A stretch of DNA of 64,000 bases from Pseudokineococcus lusitanus (GCF_003751265.1 NZ_RJKN01000008.1:1-64000), one strand, 5' to 3'; shown: positions 35,697-44,490, counted from the stretch's first letter. A program made the numbers and translations. The notes: generated by a model from the letters alone, not told the origin.

Positions 35697-37163
35697 TCAG
35701 GCCTTCTGGCCCCGCGGCACGAGCAGGGCGACGAGCGCCGCGCACGCGACGACGACGGCCCCGACGAGCATGCCGCGGTCGTACCCGGCGGCCAGCGCCT
35801 CGACGCCGGCGGCGCCCGCGGCCGCCGCCGCGTCGGCCGACGTCGTGCCGAGCCGGTCGGCCGTCACCGCGGCCGCCACCGTCGACAGGACGGCGATGCC
35901 CACGGCCCCGCCGACCTGGCGGGAGGTGTTGAGCAGGCCCGAGGCGAGACCGGCCTCGTGGGGCGGGACGCCCGCCGTCGCGGCGCTCGCCAGCGGCACC
36001 ATGACGAGGCCGATGCCGCCCGCGGCGAGCATCGTCGGCGCGAGCAGCTGGCTCGCGTACGAGCCGCCGGGGTCGGCCGTCGACAGCCACGCCAGCCCGG
36101 CCGCCGAGACGAGGGGCCCGACGACGAGGAGCGTCCGCGGCCCGTGCCGGGCCACGAGGCGCGACGCGAGCGTCGACGTCACGACGAGCGTGGCGCTCGC
36201 CGGAAGGAAGGCCAGGCCCGCCTGGAGGGCGTCGTACCCGTTGACGCGCTGCAGCACGAGGGACATGAAGAACCAGAACGAGAACATGCCCATCCCGACG
36301 AGCAGCGCGACGCCGTTCGCGGCCGTCTGCGCGCGCCGGCGGAAGACGGCGAGCGGCACGAGCGGCCGCGCGGCGCGCTTCTCGACGGCGACGAAGAGCG
36401 CGAGGAGCGCCACGCCGAGGGCCACGGGACCGAGGACGAGGGGCGAGGTCCACGAGCGGGTCTCGCTGCTCACGACGCCGTAGACGAGCGCCGTCAGCCC
36501 GAGGGTGACGGCGAGGCTCCCCGGGAGGTCGAGCTCGCGCAGCCGCGTCACGGCGGGGCGGCCGCCGACGAGGGCCCAGGCCGCCGCGACGACGAGCGCC
36601 ACGCCGATCGGCACGTTGACGAAGAGGACCGCGCGCCAGCCGAAGCCCTGGGTGAGGAGGCCGCCGACGAGGCCGCCCATCGCGCCGCCGGCCCCGCCGA
36701 CGGCGCCCCAGACGCCGAGGGCCTTCGCGCGGTGCGCCGGGTCGGTGTACGTCGTCGTGAGGAGGCTGAGGGTCGCGGGCGCGAGCACCGCACCGCCGAC
36801 GCCCTGCGCGGCGCGGGCGGCGACGAGCCAGGCCTCGCTCTGCGCGAGCCCGCCGACGAGGCTGGCGAGCGAGAAGACGACGACGCCGACGAGGAAGACC
36901 CGCTTGCGCCCGAAGAGGTCGCCCGCCCGCCCGCCGAGGAGCAGCAGCCCGGCGAAGGCCAACGAGTAGGCGTTGACGACCCACTGCAGGCCGGCCGTGG
37001 ACAGGTCGAGGTCCGTGCGCATCGACGGCAGCGCGACGTTCACGATGCTCACGTCGAGGATGACCATGAACTGCGCCGCGGACGCGACGACCAGGGTGGT
37101 CCAGTACGGGACGGCGCGGCGCTGGCGCTCGCCGGTGGACGCGCGCTGCGGCGCAGTCGTCAT
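35697..37163 (-). CDS. MFS drug-efflux transporter, DHA2 (14-helix) type
   Basis: The 488-residue membrane protein has about 14 hydrophobic segments, as expected for the EmrB/QacA-type DHA2 group that exports drugs with protons. VILDVSIVNVALPSMRTDL is the motif at helix 1, GGRAGDLFGRKRVFLVG is motif A, and ARAAQGVGGAVLAPATLSL follows. The ATG is preceded by AGAGGA at a suitable distance. No TetR or MarR regulator lies next to it. The substrate cannot be predicted. Confidence 0.9.
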   Translation of the reverse strand: MTTAPQRASTGERQRRAVPYWTTLVVASAAQFMVILDVSIVNVALPSMRTDLDLSTAGLQWVVNAYSLAFAGLLLLGGRAGDLFGRKRVFLVGVVVFSLASLVGGLAQSEAWLVAARAAQGVGGAVLAPATLSLLTTTYTDPAHRAKALGVWGAVGGAGGAMGGLVGGLLTQGFGWRAVLFVNVPIGVALVVAAAWALVGGRPAVTRLRELDLPGSLAVTLGLTALVYGVVSSETRSWTSPLVLGPVALGVALLALFVAVEKRAARPLVPLAVFRRRAQTAANGVALLVGMGMFSFWFFMSLVLQRVNGYDALQAGLAFLPASATLVVTSTLASRLVARHGPRTLLVVGPLVSAAGLAWLSTADPGGSYASQLLAPTMLAAGGIGLVMVPLASAATAGVPPHEAGLASGLLNTSRQVGGAVGIAVLSTVAAAVTADRLGTTSADAAAAAGAAGVEALAAGYDRGMLVGAVVVACAALVALLVPRGQKA

Positions 37164-37282
37164 GGGTCCTCTTCCGCGAGGTCGGTCGGGGGTGGCCGGG
37201 ACAGCATGCGGCACCGCGGTTGCCCCGGCGCACCGACGCCGGTGAGCGGCCGTCCGGCCGGTCGGGCGTCGGTCGAGGCCGG

Positions 37283-38209
37283 TCAGGGCGCGGCAGCGGC
37301 GACCTCGCGCGCCGTGGGCACGGCCGGCTGCGCGCCGGCCCGGGTGACGGCGAGCGCGCCCGCCACCACGGCGGTGCGGGCCGCGACGACGAGGGCGTCC
37401 CCGTCCGCCAGCCGCGCGGCGAGGACGCCGCAGAGGACGTCGCCGGCGCCCGTCGTGTCGACGGCCTCGACCACCGGGGCCGCGACCGCGACGGGGTCAC
37501 CGTCGCGGACGGCGACGACGCAGCCGCGCGCCCCGAGCGTCAGCACCACCGCCGGCACGAGCGCGAGCAGCGCCCGCGCGGTGTCCGTCGGGTCCGCCGG
37601 GCCCTCGTCGCCCCCCTCGTCCCCGTGCTCGCCCGCCAGGACGTCCCGCGCCTCGTGCTCGTTGACGACGAGGACGTCGGTCGCGGCGAGCAGCGCGGCC
37701 GGGAGCGCCCGCGACGGTGCGGCGTTGAGCACGGACCGGGCGGCGTCGGGGCGGGCGCGGAAGGCGGCGACGACGGCGTCCACGGGCACCTCGAGCTGCG
37801 CGAGCACGACGGCCGGCTCCGCCGCGACCACCGCGACCCCGACGCCCGGGCCGACGTCCGCGTTGGCGCCCGGCGCGACGACGATGGCGTTCTCGCCGTC
37901 GCCGTCGACCATGACGAGGGCGGTGCCCGTGGGCGAGGCGGTGCGCTCGACCGCCGTGACGTCGACGCCGTCGCCCCGCAGCGCGTCGAGCAGCAGCGTG
38001 CCGTCGTCGTCGCGCCCGACCGCCCCGACGAACGACGTCGGCGCCCCGCCGGCCCGGGCCGCGGCCACGGCCTGGTTGGCGCCCTTGCCGCCCGGCAGCC
38101 GCTGCAGCCCGCCGCCGAGCAGCGTCTCGCCGCCGCGCGGGTGGCGGGGCACGGCCACGACGAGGTCGACGTTGGCGCTGCCCACGACGACGACCCGACC
38201 GGCGCTCAT
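37283..38209 (-). CDS. rbsK: Ribokinase-like PfkB-family sugar kinase
   Basis: The 308-residue protein matches ribokinase in length and motifs: VVVGSANVDLVVAVPRHP at the start, LPGGKGANQAVAAARAG (PfkB signature 1) and VDTTGAGDVLCGVLAARL (signature 2, with catalytic Asp in GAGD). It would phosphorylate ribose or a related sugar in the cytoplasm. The ATG at 38207-38209 begins the conserved domain; upstream in-frame codons add no homology. No ribose transporter or lac-type regulator is adjacent, so the substrate is uncertain. Confidence 0.85.
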   Translation of the reverse strand: MSAGRVVVVGSANVDLVVAVPRHPRGGETLLGGGLQRLPGGKGANQAVAAARAGGAPTSFVGAVGRDDDGTLLLDALRGDGVDVTAVERTASPTGTALVMVDGDGENAIVVAPGANADVGPGVGVAVVAAEPAVVLAQLEVPVDAVVAAFRARPDAARSVLNAAPSRALPAALLAATDVLVVNEHEARDVLAGEHGDEGGDEGPADPTDTARALLALVPAVVLTLGARGCVVAVRDGDPVAVAAPVVEAVDTTGAGDVLCGVLAARLADGDALVVAARTAVVAGALAVTRAGAQPAVPTAREVAAAAP

Positions 38210-38379
38210 CCCGCAGTACCTACCAGGCGGGCCCGACGACGGCGTCCCGGGCGACCCGCGACCGGTCCCGACCACCGACGGGACGCCCCGCGCGGGCCGG
38301 CGGCGTGCCATCGTCGGCGCCGGCGGTGCGCACCACGGCCGAGGGGCCGCTGGTCGGGCGCGACCGCGCGGGAGGTCCG

Positions 38380-38967
38380 GTGGCGAAGCGCCTCAACCCC
38401 CCGCCCGGCTGGCCGGACCCGCCGGGCTGGTGGACCCCGCCCCCGGGCTGGACGCCGGACCCCTCGTGGCCGGAGCCGCCGCCGGGGTGGCCGCTGTGGG
38501 TCGACGAGAACGTGCCTCTCCCGCCGCACCAGCCTCCCGCGGTCGACGGGACCGCGTCGCCGGTGCCGTCCGGTGGCGACGTGCCGGCCGCCGTCCTCGG
38601 CCCGGCCGCGCTCGTGCTCGCCGCGGTGTGGGTGGTCGTCGAGGTCACGGCCGGACGCCCTTGGACCGCCGCCGTCGTGGCGGCCCTGGCGGTCGGCTCG
38701 CTCGGGGTGGCGGGCCTCGCCCTCGGCCGGGTCCGTTGGGCCCACCTGCGTGGCCGGCTCGTCGCGGGCGTCCTCGTCGTGGCCGCCGTGGGCCTGCTGG
38801 TCGCGGCACGGCCGCTGTTGGGCGACGGCGGGCGGGTGTACGTCGACGCGCCGCCGGACGGCACCCGGACGAGCGCACCGGCCGCCACCGCACCCGCGGA
38901 CGACGGCGAGGAGACGCCGACCCCCTCGCCCGCCGTGGCGCCCCCGACCTCGCCGCAGGCGGGGTGA
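38380..38967 (+). CDS. Membrane protein with N-terminal Pro-Trp (PPPGWP) repeats
   Basis: The 195-residue protein starts MAKRLNPPPGWPDPPGWW, a recurring N-terminus in actinobacterial membrane proteins, with several PPGW/PPPGWP units in the first 50 residues. Three hydrophobic segments (about 70-90, 95-112, 120-142) follow, then an acidic Thr/Pro/Ala tail. GGAGG lies 5 bases before the GTG at 38380, which is preferred to the GTG at 38305. The PGW repeats resemble regions that mediate protein-protein contacts at the membrane, but no function is established. Confidence 0.75.
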   Translation: MAKRLNPPPGWPDPPGWWTPPPGWTPDPSWPEPPPGWPLWVDENVPLPPHQPPAVDGTASPVPSGGDVPAAVLGPAALVLAAVWVVVEVTAGRPWTAAVVAALAVGSLGVAGLALGRVRWAHLRGRLVAGVLVVAAVGLLVAARPLLGDGGRVYVDAPPDGTRTSAPAATAPADDGEETPTPSPAVAPPTSPQAG

Positions 38968-39335
38968 CCACGCGCCTCTCGAGGGAGAGCAGAATGTCGT
39001 CCTGTACCCGAGCCGCGATGGGGGTCCCCGGTGGACGTCTCGCCATTTCGGTCCGTGCGGGGCAGCGCCGGCCGCGCAGGAGCGGCGTCCCGCATGGCGT
39101 GCCTGACCGGGACTCGTGCCCGGACGGGTCTGCTGGGACTCTTCGGGCGAGCCGACGACTCGAGGAGCCCCTGAGCTGGGATCTCGCCGCAAGGGGGTCC
39201 CCAACCGGTCACGACGTAGGCACTCCGCAGGTCCGGAGTCACCGCCTCGTGCAGCGGTCTCTATTGCCCCCGGTACGTGTACGGCAACTTCTAGGGGAAG
39301 CTGCGCTCATGGTCGGGTGTACGCGAGGATGAAGC
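38968..39335. other. 368-bp gene-free stretch at the left edge of the accessory island
   Basis: No frame has a convincing ribosome site or composition. Base use shifts from GC-rich to more balanced within it. It contains GGACTCGTGCCCG at 39110-39122, which recurs at 45803-45815 past the other end of the island. Confidence 0.5.
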
Positions 39336-40562
39336 GTGGCCGAGGACCTGGAACGACGAATAGTCGGCGTGCTGGAACTCTCTTGGGACGAAGAGGGAGA
39401 TCTTTGGTTCGGCGCTCTTGCGCGCTCGTGCGAGGACTTCGATGCCCCTAGCGATGTTCGGGTTCGGGGAACCTCGCACTCGGGCGGCGTCCGAACGCTG
39501 GACCTCCTAGTCGAGGGCGGCGCGGTCTCCGTACTCATCTTCTCCGATGTGCTGGCTTCCAATGAGACGGTGCTTGTCGCTTCGGGTGACTGGCCAGAGG
39601 AGACGCGGCGGCGCGTTGCCGAGAGCGTCGCGCACGCGGACGCTTTGTTTCGCTCGGGAGGGACAACCCATGATTGGGTAGCGGTTATTGGCGCGGTGGA
39701 CTCCAATCGAACACCGATGCCGGCGCTCGGCCTCGAGGGTCATGTTGGTGGGATGCGCATCTACTCCAGCGACGTGCTACAAGAGCGTCCCATCATGCAG
39801 GATGTGCCTTCGATGAGTGCTTGGTCGCAGAGCATGTGCGTGCCAGTCATCGTAAGTGGGACGACGAAAGCAATCTCGGAGCACTTAGCGCCTCGGATGG
39901 TTGCCTCCGACTTGCGGGCTTTGTGCGGCATGCTCTCCCTCGCTTGGGGTGTCACCATCGACGTCATCCAGGCGCCAAGCGCCCTGAATGGGCATAGGGT
40001 GCACGTACCGGAGGTGCTTCCATGGAATTCGGCGACGACGTGGACGCCGGATGGCGACTGGCGAGAATCTGTCGAACGGTTGTCGGTGCCCGCCTGGCTC
40101 GATCGGGAATGGCCGAAGGTGGTGGGCGTCCGCGCTGCAGTCCGCCTACGTAATGGCCTTTCCATGTACATGGAGGGGCGGTATGTCGAGCGTAGGCACC
40201 CCACTCTCGCGAGTGTTGCTTATGTGGCGACGATCGAAGCTGTAGGGGCGGCTCTCATAGGTGTGCGGAAATCGCAGGATCTGTTGAAGGCAGATCTCTT
40301 CAAGCAAGCGATCACGTTAGTGCTCGACCAGCGGGACATCGATTCTCTTCAGGCGGCATATGCAGCACGGTCACGTGCCGTCCATGACGCAAGGCTGTAC
40401 GGTCTCGAAGTCGAGGGCGGCGCCACGTCACATATGTACGGATTCGCCAGCGGCCAGCTCCCCTACGCCTATGGCGAAATGCCGATCCTCGCGCTGGCGG
40501 CGAGGAGGCTACTTCTCAGGTCGTTTGGTGAAGACGGCGGTGCGGCGTCAGCATGGTGGTAG
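39336..40562 (+). CDS. HEPN-type protein of unknown function, possible defence gene
   Basis: The 408-residue protein is not assigned to a named family. Near the C-terminus, AAYAARSRAVHDARLYG (about 340-356) contains R345-x4-H350, the catalytic pattern of HEPN ribonucleases, set in the LYxxRSxxVHdG context of ApeA-like HEPN proteins. The N-terminal 200 residues look beta-rich. The GTG start is preceded by AGGA at 7 bases. Its codon use is clearly more AT-tolerant than its neighbours (TTG, TTT and GAA are frequent), a sign of transfer. It opens an island of short orphan genes and ends with a toxin-antitoxin pair nearby. An RNA-cutting anti-phage role is inferred from the motif and context, not shown. 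Confidence 0.75.
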   Translation: MAEDLERRIVGVLELSWDEEGDLWFGALARSCEDFDAPSDVRVRGTSHSGGVRTLDLLVEGGAVSVLIFSDVLASNETVLVASGDWPEETRRRVAESVAHADALFRSGGTTHDWVAVIGAVDSNRTPMPALGLEGHVGGMRIYSSDVLQERPIMQDVPSMSAWSQSMCVPVIVSGTTKAISEHLAPRMVASDLRALCGMLSLAWGVTIDVIQAPSALNGHRVHVPEVLPWNSATTWTPDGDWRESVERLSVPAWLDREWPKVVGVRAAVRLRNGLSMYMEGRYVERRHPTLASVAYVATIEAVGAALIGVRKSQDLLKADLFKQAITLVLDQRDIDSLQAAYAARSRAVHDARLYGLEVEGGATSHMYGFASGQLPYAYGEMPILALAARRLLLRSFGEDGGAASAWW

Positions 40563-40692
40563 GCGGCTGATTTATTGGGGCATCTGGGGTCGCGCGGACG
40601 ACGAGATCCCGCCGCCCGAGGTGTGTGACGGGGCTTTGCGGCCGTCCGCTGCGGCGCCTCGCCCAGGACCGGCAAGCGGCACGCTCCGCGCG

Positions 40693-40728
40693 ACCATCGT
40701 CGGCGGGACGCTAACCGGACGACGATCG
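40693..40728 (+). repeat. Island hairpin repeat, copy A (degenerate)
   Basis: Reads close to the consensus GATCGTCAGCGGGACGCTGA with GGC for AGC and TAA for TGA, then continues into CCGGACGACGATCG. Lies between the HEPN gene and the next small gene. Confidence 0.7.
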
Positions 40729-40778
40729 CTGGCCGGTCAGCCTTCGCTGGTCCGTGGGTAGTTCCCCGCAGCCGACTG

Positions 40779-40991
40779 CTAGGAAGGGTCAGAGGCTTCT
40801 CGGCGCAGGCGTCGAAGCGCTAGGAAGCTGAAGACTGCACTGATGAAGGTCGCCGACGACCCGATGGCTAAGGCGTCGGAGCCCTCTGCAGCGGCGAGTA
40901 TCGCGATAGCCAGCGCGCCGAGGGCAACGAAGATGTGCAGGACTTGGCCCGCCTTGCTGTGCAGCATGGTCGGCACCCTGCCGTACCTCAC
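40779..40991 (-). CDS. Small orphan membrane protein (70 aa)
   Basis: Not recognised. Two hydrophobic segments (about residues 17-35 and 40-58) and a basic C-terminus (LRRLRREAS). Start is GTG at 40991 or the internal ATG at 40967 (MLHSKAGQ), the second having AGGG upstream. It lies between repeat copies A and B. Confidence 0.55.
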   Translation of the reverse strand: MRYGRVPTMLHSKAGQVLHIFVALGALAIAILAAAEGSDALAIGSSATFISAVFSFLALRRLRREASDPS

Positions 40992-41056
40992 CGGTCCCGC
41001 GACGGACTTCAGGGACGACGCACCCTTGGGGGGCCAGCGCTACCAGCGGCCCATTC

Positions 41057-41091
41057 CGCTGACGATCCTCGTCCGGTCAGCGTCCTGCTGA
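41057..41091 (-). repeat. Island hairpin repeat, copy B (inverted)
   Basis: Reverse complement of the consensus unit with two mismatches; CGGTCAGCGTCC is retained. The only clear copy in the opposite orientation. Confidence 0.75.
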
Positions 41092-41134
41092 AAGCGCGGG
41101 TGCGGGCCTTCCTGCGCGCCTCGCACGTGCGGCC

Positions 41135-41413
41135 TCAGGCTCGAGGCTCATCGACGCCTGTCGATGATCGGGAGTGCCGGCTGGTGGAGGTCCACCACAG
41201 GCCAGCCGCGAGAAGAGCGGCTACGACGGTGGGTACGGCAGCGCCGACAACTGCGGACACGAAGGTCTCTCCCTGCAGCAGGCCACCGATCAGCCACCCG
41301 TAAGCGATACCGAAGGGGATGAAGGCCAAGCGCTGGAGGCCGCGGGGATTGCGTTGCTTCTTAGACACGTAGAGCAGTGTGGTGGCCAGCAGGCTCTCCG
41401 CTGGGTCAGTCAT
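41135..41413 (-). CDS. Small orphan membrane protein (92 aa)
   Basis: Not recognised. A basic N-terminal part (VSKKQRNPRGLQRL) precedes two hydrophobic segments (about 29-47 and 51-73) and a polar tail. Starts at ATG 41413. Lies between repeat copies B and C on the same strand as most other island genes. Confidence 0.6.
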   Translation of the reverse strand: MTDPAESLLATTLLYVSKKQRNPRGLQRLAFIPFGIAYGWLIGGLLQGETFVSAVVGAAVPTVVAALLAAGLWWTSTSRHSRSSTGVDEPRA

Positions 41414-41463
41414 CGGTGTTCACGCGTCCGAGGGCACGGCCCCACTTCCCGAAGTCCCAGCAG

Positions 41464-41546
41464 ACGATCGTCAGCGGGACGCTGACCGGACGACGATCGT
41501 CAGCGGGACGCTGACCGGACGACGATCGTCAGTGGAGCTTGACCGG
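41464..41546 (+). repeat. Island hairpin repeat, copy C: 29-bp tandem array
   Basis: Units start at 41464, 41493 and 41522, giving a 29-bp period; the first two are identical and the third degenerates at AGTGGAGCTTGACC. Each unit holds GACGATCGTC (self-complementary) and GTCAGCG-GGA-CGCTGAC, a 7-bp hairpin with a 3-base loop. Confidence 0.9.
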
Positions 41547-41589
41547 CCACAGGTCGCTGGCTGGCATGGACCGCGCAGGTTGCGGTGAC

Positions 41590-41802
41590 CTAGGCGTTGG
41601 TGTGGTGAGCGCTGCGCCAGTTGAGAGCAACGAGGGTCGTCACGGCCACGAGGCTGCCCACCACGGGTAACGCGACAGCGACGACGAGCAGGCCGATCCG
41701 GTGACGGGCCGACGTGAGCTGGGGCCAGCTGAAGAGTGCGGCTACGACGCCGACCAACCACAGAGCGAGTACCGCAATTTCCGTACCGTTCAACGCGGCC
41801 AC
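41590..41802 (-). CDS. Small orphan membrane protein (70 aa)
   Basis: Not recognised with certainty; two hydrophobic segments with a short SWPQLTSARHR loop resemble small PLDc_N-type membrane proteins. GTG at 41802 has AGGAGG 4 bases upstream and is preferred to the GTG 12 codons earlier. It follows repeat copy C. Confidence 0.6.
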   Translation of the reverse strand: MAALNGTEIAVLALWLVGVVAALFSWPQLTSARHRIGLLVVAVALPVVGSLVAVTTLVALNWRSAHHTNA

Positions 41803-41922
41803 ATGACCTCCTCGAGCAGGCGAGGCAGCAACCGGCACCTCGGTGGGTCAGCATGCCCGCAGGTCGTCCTCCTGAGACCAGGTCCACCGCTGGGGCTGCC
41901 GGCGGCAACCACCAGACGCTGG

Positions 41923-42393
41923 TCAGCCGTCGCCTGTTCGTACGACGGTCTCCCGTCGGCTTGCCTGTGATCGAGCCCGGCGACGGTCGACCAGCCACAG
42001 CGAGGCGGCGGCGAGCCCGGCGGTGAGGCCGGCGACCAGCCAGAGGTACAGCGGCTGGAAGATGAAGAGCAGTGCCGCGGTCGAGGAGTCGCTACGGACG
42101 AAGTCGACGAGCAAGGTCGTGACCAGACCGGCCAGCCCTAGGACGCCCAGCGTCACGGCCGCGGCTGTCGGTCGTCGGCGCCTGGCGAAGAGCACTACGC
42201 CGGCCATGCCGGCGATGGGCGTGAGGTTCCACAGGAGGAAGAGGATCCCGATCAGGGTGTCACTGGCCCCGGCGGCGCCTCCGCCGCCGGCCCACACCAT
42301 GACGGTCGCGACAGCCCCCGCGGTCAGCGCCAGCACCACCAGTAGCACCGAGGGCAGATCGCGCGGCCAGGGCGTGGTGGCGGACGAGGTCAT
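41923..42393 (-). CDS. Orphan four-helix membrane protein (156 aa)
   Basis: Not recognised. Four hydrophobic segments (about 16-37, 44-68, 78-97, 108-132) are joined by short loops with FARRRRP between segments two and three. The C-terminus is basic. ATG at 42393. It lies between island repeats C and D; no enzyme motif is visible. Confidence 0.6.
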   Translation of the reverse strand: MTSSATTPWPRDLPSVLLVVLALTAGAVATVMVWAGGGGAAGASDTLIGILFLLWNLTPIAGMAGVVLFARRRRPTAAAVTLGVLGLAGLVTTLLVDFVRSDSSTAALLFIFQPLYLWLVAGLTAGLAAASLWLVDRRRARSQASRRETVVRTGDG

Positions 42394-42449
42394 GCCTCAG
42401 GTTGCCCCATGCGCTGGACCGTCGGGCGCCCTTCCGGCCCTCGTGACGT

Positions 42450-42497
42450 GACCGGACGACGATCGTCAGCGGGACGCTGACCGGACGACGATCGTCA
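42450..42497 (+). repeat. Island hairpin repeat, copy D
   Basis: One full unit plus the flanking CCGGACGACGATCGTCA on both sides. After it the sequence reads TTCGGTGCG, matching what follows copy F (ATCGGTACG). Confidence 0.85.
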
Positions 42498-42563
42498 TTC
42501 GGTGCGCCTTGCCGGGGGACGTTGGCGCTAGCGACCGGGGTGGTCACCTGATACCGATGGGCC

Positions 42564-42788
42564 GTGGACGACTACTTCCCTGCGGCCCCGCAGGTGCCTC
42601 AGGGCGTCATCGGGTCGCTGATTGCCTACGCCGAGCAGTGCGCTGCCCACCTCGAGGCCGAGCACGAGCAGGCGCAACAGCACGGCCATGTCGTTGAGGG
42701 AAAGGCGCTCGTTAACCTGGAGGGCTACCGCTTCACCGCGCGCTTCCTCCGCGAGAGCTACGACATGGCGGGCCCGACACCTCGCTGA
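42564..42788 (+). CDS. Small orphan soluble protein (74 aa)
   Basis: Not recognised. Starts GTG (MDDYFPAAPQVPQG) and is predicted helical, with a His/Gln/Glu-rich centre (AEHEQAQQHGHVVEG). One of two plus-strand small genes in the island; flanked by repeat copies D and E. Confidence 0.5.
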   Translation: MDDYFPAAPQVPQGVIGSLIAYAEQCAAHLEAEHEQAQQHGHVVEGKALVNLEGYRFTARFLRESYDMAGPTPR

Positions 42789-42815
42789 CTGAGGCGTGCG
42801 ACGCCGCGGGCCCGG

Positions 42816-42853
42816 CGCTGACCGGACGACGATCGTCAGCGGGACGCTGACCG
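42816..42853 (+). repeat. Island hairpin repeat, copy E
   Basis: CGCTGACCGGACGACGATCG, then TCAGCGGGACGCTGACC. Matches the consensus unit exactly. Confidence 0.85.
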
Positions 42854-42904
42854 AAGTCTGGACCCATGGACGTCGAGGTGTGCCAGCTGGCGGTCGCTCG
42901 CCGC

Positions 42905-43102
42905 TCACTTCTGCATGAAAGCCACGAGGCCATTCCATAGACCCCGTTGCCGCTGGTACCCGCGACAGCCGTCGCACTCTCGGCATGGACCTACGTCGTG
43001 ACACCAGGCAGGTGATGGCAGGAACTGACGGCAATGGTCGTTCCTGGAGTGCCCGCACGAGCACGGTGGTGGCTCGATCAGTCGCATATTCATCATGCCC
43101 AC
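42905..43102 (-). CDS. Small Cys-rich protein, possible zinc-binding (65 aa)
   Basis: Not assigned. CSCGHSRNDHC and CHDVGPCRECDGC give seven Cys and two or three His in 33 residues, so it probably binds one or two metal ions. Similar short CxCGH...CxxC proteins are common in actinobacteria and their phages. The start is the first of several Met or GTG codons (MGMMNMRL). Confidence 0.6.
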   Translation of the reverse strand: MGMMNMRLIEPPPCSCGHSRNDHCRQFLPSPAWCHDVGPCRECDGCRGYQRQRGLWNGLVAFMQK

Positions 43103-43207
43103 GCGCTTGAGGCTGCCTTAAGACCCGCCTGCTCACACACCGAGGGGCAGTCGATGCTGCGACGGCGCGCTGGACGCGTGGTGTCCACCTTGTCCTACCG
43201 TCGAGCG

Positions 43208-43459
43208 ATGGCACGCACTGTCGACCCGTACAGCTGGCCCTTCGCGGTGTCTCCTCGGCACCCCGCCTACATCCCGTTCTGGATCGCCATTACCGTCAAC
43301 GCCGTCGGCCTGATCTCCCGCCTGACTGGCGGTGACGGACTGCCCACTTGGGCCTCAGTGGTGACGCTGGCGCTGATGATCACGTGGGTGGTCACCGCGC
43401 GGATAGCGAACGCGCGAGCCCGCCGAGAAATCACACACGCACACCGGGCCGCGGAGTAG
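43208..43459 (+). CDS. Small orphan membrane protein (83 aa)
   Basis: Not recognised. Two hydrophobic segments (about 20-38 and 47-64) and a basic helical C-terminus (ARARREITHAHRAAE). ATG at 43208 is preferred; the frame is open further upstream without good composition. Confidence 0.55.
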   Translation: MARTVDPYSWPFAVSPRHPAYIPFWIAITVNAVGLISRLTGGDGLPTWASVVTLALMITWVVTARIANARARREITHAHRAAE

Positions 43460-43487
43460 GAACACGAGCCGCTTGGCCTGCGCCGTT

Positions 43488-43504
43488 GGACGATCGTCAA
43501 TCGG
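43488..43504 (+). repeat. Island hairpin repeat, copy F (partial)
   Basis: Only GGACGATCGTCA remains, followed by ATCGG as after copy D. Confidence 0.55.
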
Positions 43505-43515
43505 TACGGGCCGCG

Positions 43516-44367
43516 TCAGTACTCCATGGGCCGGGCGGTGGGTTCGCCGGTGAGCTGTCGGCCGAGCTCGAGGACCGCTTCGTCGCGCAGAAGCCGGATC
43601 ACGTCCTTGGCCACCGCTGGGACGTCGTCTTGCGTGCGCAGGGCCCACCAGCGGTCTCCGGGAGGGTCGTCGAGCATCCCGATCCGCTCGTACCAACCGC
43701 GGGCGGGCTCACGCGCCGTCCCGTTCGGTCGTCGCTCGGTCAGCTCGGTGTGCTCACGGCATGCCTGGGCCCAGGCGTCCGCGCTGATGTAGGTGAGATT
43801 GATCGTGAAGGTGACCTCCCAGGCGCTGTTGTTGTGGCCCTTCTGAAAGGCGACGAGGACGTGGTCGTCGGTGCCCTTGAGGCGGTACCTGCCGGAAGAC
43901 CCCTGGAAGCCGAGCCGGCGCAGCTCGGGAGAGATGACGTCGCGGATGAAGCGGGCGTAGACGTCGAAGGCGGGGTCGGCGGGTGGTTCGAGGGCGTCGA
44001 GGTGGTCGGCGTAGGCCGAGCCGTCGTCCATGGGCAGGTAGACGTCCTCGGCAGACAGGTCGATGCACACGAGGCCGTGCTGGTGGGCTAGGTCGACGAT
44101 TGTGACCATGGTCAGCTCGAGGCCATCGCCGTAGGTGAGCGGCAGGACGAGGGTGTCGCCGTCGGCCTCGCCGGAGGGCGGTGATGAGGCCCATGCCTCA
44201 TGATCGTCGGGCAGGACCCGGGCGAGGTCGTCCAGGAAGGCGCGGATCGCCGGAGCGGGTGGGGTCGCCTCCTCAGTGGTCTCTTCCGCCAGGCGGGCGA
44301 AAGCCGCCATGGCCTGCGCTGCGTCGTCGGGCTGCGCGCCTACGTAGACGGCGAGGTCGTGCGACAT
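43516..44367 (-). CDS. DUF4304-domain protein with an extra N-terminal domain
   Basis: The 283-residue protein has a C-terminal half (from about residue 130: FDVYARFIRDVISPELRRLG, then YRLKGTDDHVLVAFQKG) that fits DUF4304, a family of unknown function. The first 120 residues (MSHDLAVYVGAQPDDAAQA, TLVLPLTYGDGLELTMVTI) form a second, unrecognised domain. ATG at 44367. DUF4304-like proteins are sometimes found beside polymorphic toxins as immunity proteins, but no toxin with a secretion signal is adjacent here, so that role is only a possibility. Confidence 0.7.
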   Translation of the reverse strand: MSHDLAVYVGAQPDDAAQAMAAFARLAEETTEEATPPAPAIRAFLDDLARVLPDDHEAWASSPPSGEADGDTLVLPLTYGDGLELTMVTIVDLAHQHGLVCIDLSAEDVYLPMDDGSAYADHLDALEPPADPAFDVYARFIRDVISPELRRLGFQGSSGRYRLKGTDDHVLVAFQKGHNNSAWEVTFTINLTYISADAWAQACREHTELTERRPNGTAREPARGWYERIGMLDDPPGDRWWALRTQDDVPAVAKDVIRLLRDEAVLELGRQLTGEPTARPMEY

Positions 44368-44490
44368 GCCGCGACGCTAGCCAGACGAGCGGGGGTTTCA
44401 AGGATTCAGACCGGCATCACTCATTCGCGCACGCCCCCTACCTACCTATCTGCCTACCGCGCAAGCCGCGGAAGTCCACGCCAGGAAGGG

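Noticed and set aside
41464-41546. A CRISPR array
   Set aside because: The 29-bp units are directly tandem with no spacers, and no cas genes are present.
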